In this document: positions 58,136 through 59,977 of the stretch, piece by piece
How the letters are laid out: each line of letters begins with the position of its first letter
How positions within the stretch are numbered: the first letter of the stretch is position 1
Assembly (NCBI RefSeq): GCF_027947535.2
Contig: NZ_JAAGKO020000054.1
Location: 1 to 59,977 of the forward strand
Source of the DNA: Streptantibioticus silvisoli
GTDB taxonomy: Bacteria; Actinomycetota; Actinomycetes; Streptomycetales; Streptomycetaceae
Length of the DNA stretch: 59,977 bases
Reading direction: 5' to 3'
The notes under the pieces: generated by a model
What the model was told of the DNA's origin: nothing
Seen by the model: only the letters and a program-made list of their open reading frames with translations
Databases searched by the model: none
Translations under genes and position numbers: made by a program

Positions 58136-59900
58136 CCGGCCCCCGCGCGACCCGCACCCGGTGCACCACCGCGCCGGTGCGCACCGCCAGCCCGCCGGCC
58201 AGCGCCTCGCCGCCGCGGCCGGCCGCCAGCAACGCGTACAGCGCCGAGGCGTACGCCGCCGGATCGGCACCGCCGCCCGCCGCGTGCTCCAGGGTGAACA
58301 GCGCGCCGCCGCGGGCCCGCACGACGCAGACGTCCGGGCCGGTGACGTAGGCGGCCAGCGCGCACTGCGGGTGCAGCGCCAGCACCTCCGCGCCCCAGAC
58401 CTGCGGCGGTCCCAGCCGCGGATCGTCCGGCTCGCCGTACCGCACCACCACGTCCGCCAGCGCGAGCCGGCCCGGGTCGAGGGTGTCCTCGTGCACCGCG
58501 GTGTGCGCCTCGCCGGCGCCGCCGGGTTCGTAGCGGGGGTCGGCGTACCGGGTGACCGTCACCGCGCCGGGCCCGGTGATCTCGGTCAGCACCCGCAACG
58601 GCGCGGTACGCGACGGCGGTTGGTGGGCGGGCAGCGGCAGCGGGTCGAGCAGCGCGGGGCCCGCGGGTTCGGGGATGCCGATGAGCCGGTAGAACGCGGC
58701 GCGCAGCAGGGCGGCCGAGTCGCCGGGCGCGGAGGTGGTCAAGGTGGCCGGCCCGTCGAGCGGGCGGTGCGCGTCCAGCAGCGCCTCCAGGCCGCCGGGC
58801 AGCGGCCCGTACGGGTCGAGGCGGGGGGCGCGGCGGACGAAGTCGGCCACCGGGGAGCCGGGTTCGAGGCCGTGGCGGGTGGCGGCGGCGATGAGGACCG
58901 GCAGGCCGAGCGCCGCGGCGTAGTAGCTGACCGAGCCGTGGTCGCCGATGACCGCGTCGGCCGCGATCAGCGTCTGGCGCCAGGAGCCGAGCGGGTCGAT
59001 GCGGGTCAGTCCGCGCCGGCCTGCCCGGTCCAGCCAGCCGTCGAGGGTGCCCGGGCCGTGCGCGTTGCCGATGTTGGGATGCAGGACCGCCGCCAACCGG
59101 TAGGTGTCGACCGGCAGTTCGGACATCAGGCGGTCCAGCAGCACCGGCAGCACGTCGTGGTCGCGATCGTCGCCGCCGTCACCGAACAGCGAGTCGGGGT
59201 TCCAGGTGGAGTTGAGCACCACCAGGCGCTGGCCGGCCCGGACGCCGAGGGCCCGGCGGTAGCGGTCGCGGTACCGCCGGGCGGCGAGCAGCCGGTCGAA
59301 GCACGGGTCGCCGGCCAGCACCGCGGTGGGCACGGCCTGCGGGCAGGACCGGGCGAGGCGTTCGAGCTGTTCGGGGTGGGACAGGACGAAGGCGTCGGCG
59401 ACCGGGGTGCCGTCGGGCCGCAGCATCCAGGAGGCCGACATGAAGGCGGGTGCCACCTCGGGGTGCGGGTCGCCGGGGGTGGCCAGCCGCTTGTTGTAGC
59501 CGGCACCGTGCGACAGGACGATCAACGGCCCGTCGATCGCGTGGAGTTCACCGCCGAGGCTGGCGGAGACCGCCAGGTCGACCGGGGTGGCCTTGGCCTG
59601 CTCCCAGGGCAGCACGGGCAGACCGGTCCGGGCCAGCAGCTCCGGCACGCCGTACCGGAACGGCGACGAGCCGGTGCACGTCACGAGCGGCTGGACCCGC
59701 AAGTCGTCCCGGAACAGCGGCAGTACGTCGAGCAGCCGCGTCGCGGAGGTGACGTTGTGCACGACGAACAGCACCCGGCGGCAGCGCCCCCGGGTGGCCC
59801 ACCGGGCGGCGTCGGCACCGACCGGCACCCTGATCCAGCCGTCGCGGGGCCGGGAGGCGGCGGGCACGGCGTGGGGAACGGACGGCGCGAGGGCCGGCAC
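58125..59900 (-). CDS. GT-B-fold transferase-like protein (CDP-glycerol glycerophosphotransferase-like)
   Basis: The 591-residue product begins, after a Pro/Ala-rich stretch, with RRVLFVVHNVTSATRLLDVL, followed by IVLSHGAGYNKR, LVVLNSTWNPDSLFG, LHPNIGNAHGPG and AVIGDHGSVSYYAAALGLPV. These segments resemble the C-terminal GT-B domain of TagF-type enzymes, where a His-Gly motif and an aspartate-Ser region hold the nucleotide-linked donor. The C-terminal about 170 residues look like a separate domain. The frame remains open upstream of the ATG at 59900 toward the window end, so the true start could be earlier. The function is uncertain; a cell-wall or surface polymer role is possible. Confidence 0.6.
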   Translation of the reverse strand: MPALAPSVPHAVPAASRPRDGWIRVPVGADAARWATRGRCRRVLFVVHNVTSATRLLDVLPLFRDDLRVQPLVTCTGSSPFRYGVPELLARTGLPVLPWEQAKATPVDLAVSASLGGELHAIDGPLIVLSHGAGYNKRLATPGDPHPEVAPAFMSASWMLRPDGTPVADAFVLSHPEQLERLARSCPQAVPTAVLAGDPCFDRLLAARRYRDRYRRALGVRAGQRLVVLNSTWNPDSLFGDGGDDRDHDVLPVLLDRLMSELPVDTYRLAAVLHPNIGNAHGPGTLDGWLDRAGRRGLTRIDPLGSWRQTLIAADAVIGDHGSVSYYAAALGLPVLIAAATRHGLEPGSPVADFVRRAPRLDPYGPLPGGLEALLDAHRPLDGPATLTTSAPGDSAALLRAAFYRLIGIPEPAGPALLDPLPLPAHQPPSRTAPLRVLTEITGPGAVTVTRYADPRYEPGGAGEAHTAVHEDTLDPGRLALADVVVRYGEPDDPRLGPPQVWGAEVLALHPQCALAAYVTGPDVCVVRARGGALFTLEHAAGGGADPAAYASALYALLAAGRGGEALAGGLAVRTGAVVHRVRVARGPVRR

Positions 59901-59926
59901 GGCGGGGGTCGGGGAGGCGAGCGGCT

Positions 59927-59977
59927 GTTTCGGGGGCGGGGCCGCGACCGGGCGGACCGGGGCCCCGCCCCCGAAAC
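59927..59977. terminator. 17-bp perfect inverted repeat at the window edge
   Basis: The arms gtttcgggggcggggcc (59927-59943) and ggccccgcccccgaaac (59961-59977) are fully complementary around a 17-base loop. The A/T at both outer ends suits a bidirectional terminator for a gene beyond the window. If the minus-strand gene starts at 59900, the hairpin lies in its leader. Confidence 0.5.

Overview
The window is about 60 kb of very GC-rich DNA with frequent GTG starts, start-stop overlaps between genes, and secreted GH3 and GH92 glycosidases ending in ricin-type (CBM13) lectin domains. This is typical of a Streptomyces-like actinomycete. I see no tRNA, rRNA, CRISPR array, transposase or phage gene.

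Layout. Positions 43-8920 (minus strand) form a coupled three-gene operon for a cell-surface glycan: a GT2 transferase, a GT4 transferase fused to a GT-C membrane transferase, and one protein joining a flippase-like domain, a GT4 domain and a polysaccharide pyruvyl transferase domain. Positions 9987-13354 hold a 21-repeat Ycf48/BNR-like beta-propeller protein and an RraA-family aldolase-like protein.

Positions 13660-41304 look like a specialised-metabolite gene cluster of a kind I do not recognise. A short minus-strand operon encodes two ATP-grasp ligases, a ketopantoate-reductase-like enzyme and an MFS exporter. It diverges from a truncated CitA-type kinase and its CitB-type regulator, which are followed by a long plus-strand gene series of about 16 genes. 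That series encodes two NtaA/SnaA-type flavin monooxygenases and a flavin reductase, a class I/II aminotransferase, a KPHMT (PanB)-like aldolase, an EctB-like transaminase, an AurF-type di-iron N-oxygenase, an MFS exporter, a beta-hydroxyacid dehydrogenase, two more ATP-grasp ligases, a stand-alone adenylation enzyme, a carrier protein fused to a citrate synthase, an aconitase, a 459-residue protein of unknown family and an enolase-superfamily enzyme. The gene set suggests a small N-oxygenated peptide. Its carbon skeleton may be built by citrate/aconitate-type chemistry on a carrier-protein-bound acyl group, then modified by hydroxymethylation, transamination and N-oxidation, joined by ATP-grasp ligases and exported. 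There is no NRPS condensation domain, PKS or PEP mutase in the window.

Positions 41419-59977 are mostly ordinary chromosome: a PNPOx-like protein, a HAD phosphatase, GH3 and GH92 enzymes, a TMEM175-like channel, an old yellow enzyme, a small secreted protein with an internal duplication, a DUF885 peptidase-like protein, an RNase HI with a C-terminal zinc-binding-like tail, a STAND/TPR protein with a degenerate P-loop, and a GT-B-like protein. Minisatellites with unit lengths mostly in multiples of 3 bp recur throughout, both in disordered protein linkers and between genes.
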